NCBI GenBank assembly: GCA_036023115.1
Contig: JAYKKT010000089.1
Span: forward strand, 11,651,001 to 11,715,000
From: Brasenia schreberi
Taxonomy: Eukaryota > Streptophyta > Magnoliopsida > Nymphaeales > Cabombaceae
Length of the DNA: 64,000 bases
Direction: 5' to 3'
The translations under genes were made by a program, and so were the position numbers. Positions within the stretch are counted from its first letter, which is position 1. Every line of letters begins with the position of its first letter. A model generated the notes under the pieces. That model made no database searches, had not been told where the DNA came from, and was given only the letters and a program-made list of their open reading frames with translations. Below are positions 63,009 to 64,000 of the stretch, one piece after another.

Positions 63009-64000
63009 CGTGCTTTTTGCAGGGAATTACGTCTCAGTACCCGAAATTTTGGATGTATTTACTTTATAGTCCTCTTTGTTTCTCTCTGTTGCCAATGTCA
63101 GGACTTGTTCATTCATTACATACTTCTGTGCGGCCCTCGGAATGTTTACGAGACTTCTTGTGTGCACGCAGCTTAATGAATTGGAATGTTGGTGGGACCC
63201 AACTTAGACTCGGATCCGGTTTCACTTTTCATGTGTCGCCGTATCCAAATTAGAGATTTGATTTGGGTCGGCTTGCAAATTGGGTCTTGGTGGATGGACA
63301 CAAAGTAACGCACATTGAGAATTTGGGTCTTGATGATGACGAAAGAATTGATCCATTAGTTCTTTTCATGCAAACTTGATGGACGAGACCAAAATAGATT
63401 TGGTAATCTTTTAGAAAATATCAAATTTGATGATTGGAGTAAGATATTATTTGTATTTCATATTAGCCACACTTCTATTTTATGTCTATAAAATATTTAA
63501 TTTTTTTTATATATTGTGATTGATTCAGAAATTTCTTAGATTTTGAATGAGACGCATGCTTTACCCCACTGGAGAAAAATAGTGACATGAAACCAATTTC
63601 ATTAGAAAAAAAAGGTTCTTGAGTTCATTTTGGTATAATAGAGAGAAAACTTGAATTTGGTTTTAGAACTAGATCTGGATCGTGGATCCAGATCAAGACA
63701 GCCCAGTCAAAGGGCTATGTACGTTAGGTGATAGGTTATTCAAAATGAAATGACATGTCAGTGCAGGCCTCCATGAAAAATCATACGTCAACAAATGAAG
63801 CTATGTTGCATAAATAATTCTTTGGAAATTTTGGTCGGTGTCAAAAGCAGGTTTGTACAGAACGCGAAAGTCGGCATGTTTTCGAAGGACGGCGAATGGA
63901 AACAAAAGTTCTTTTTCTTTGGAAAGATGAGAGTTCGTCAAACCACACCGGACTAGTTCGTCGGACCGGTTGAACCGAGAACCAGACCGTGGTCCGGTTC
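63009..64000. other. Upstream region of the bHLH gene; no gene seen
   Basis: It should hold the bHLH promoter. The last 60 bases are rich in CCGGTT-type motifs (GGACCGGTTGAACCGAGAAC) of the kind also seen near 52970 and, more weakly, near 19320, suggesting a dispersed repeat running off the window. Confidence 0.4.

Noticed and set aside
62813..63253. 146-codon plus-strand frame next to the bHLH start
   Set aside because: It lies over the bHLH leader and promoter in antisense and has no domain.

Overview
This is a nuclear window from a flowering plant. Three things show this: spliced genes of plant-specific families (an F-box protein, an LNK-type clock coactivator, a bHLH30/106-type factor, a UBA/rhomboid protein), GT-AG introns with T-rich acceptors, and an AT-rich intergenic space full of LINEs, a copia element, tRNA-like SINEs, MITEs and long (AT)n tracts. 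I cannot name the species.

Layout. 1-2100: no gene, only tRNA-like repeats. 2834-5684 (+): an intact five-exon F-box gene with a 192-bp LINE-derived insertion in intron 2. 9500-14110 (-): a decayed Ty1/copia element that keeps its 3' LTR only. 15150-22324 (+): an intron-bearing serine carboxypeptidase-like (SCPL) pseudogene with frameshifts, stops and a lost splice donor. 22391-29290 (+): an RTE-type LINE followed by an L1-type LINE. 29800-36646 (+): an intact eight-exon UBA/rhomboid-like (RBL18/UBAC2 type) gene whose 4-kb intron 2 holds a nearly complete LINE plus an RNase H-domain fragment. 39285-42312 (+): two 5'-truncated LINE copies around a second copy of that RNase H flank. 42900-46055 (+): an LNK-like gene with a 90-bp minisatellite downstream. 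47330-48640 (-): the last two exons of an O-fucosyltransferase pseudogene, cut by a LINE (48646-51608). 53313-54000: a 185-bp tandem triplication that includes the end of a hAT-type MITE. 56667-59864 (-): the best-preserved LINE. 60882-62801 (-): an intact two-exon bHLH gene whose 3' end is tandemly duplicated.

Four genes look functional: F-box, UBA/rhomboid, LNK-like and bHLH. From memory, the Arabidopsis block At2g41130 (bHLH106) to At2g41160 (UBA/rhomboid) and At2g41170 (F-box) has the same three families, so this looks like an old syntenic block inflated by transposons. The genes do not form an obvious pathway.

The most interesting signals are in the mobile DNA. Five of six RTE-type LINE copies carry Tyr, and the sixth Asn, in place of the first catalytic Asp of the reverse-transcriptase FADD box. 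Two ~195-bp elements keep only the two LINE ends with the same internal junction, one with an 11-bp target duplication, which suggests a non-autonomous family. A LINE 3' end plus its unique flank is present twice (33.4 kb and 41.0 kb). All exon borders come from reading splice sites and protein similarity by eye.
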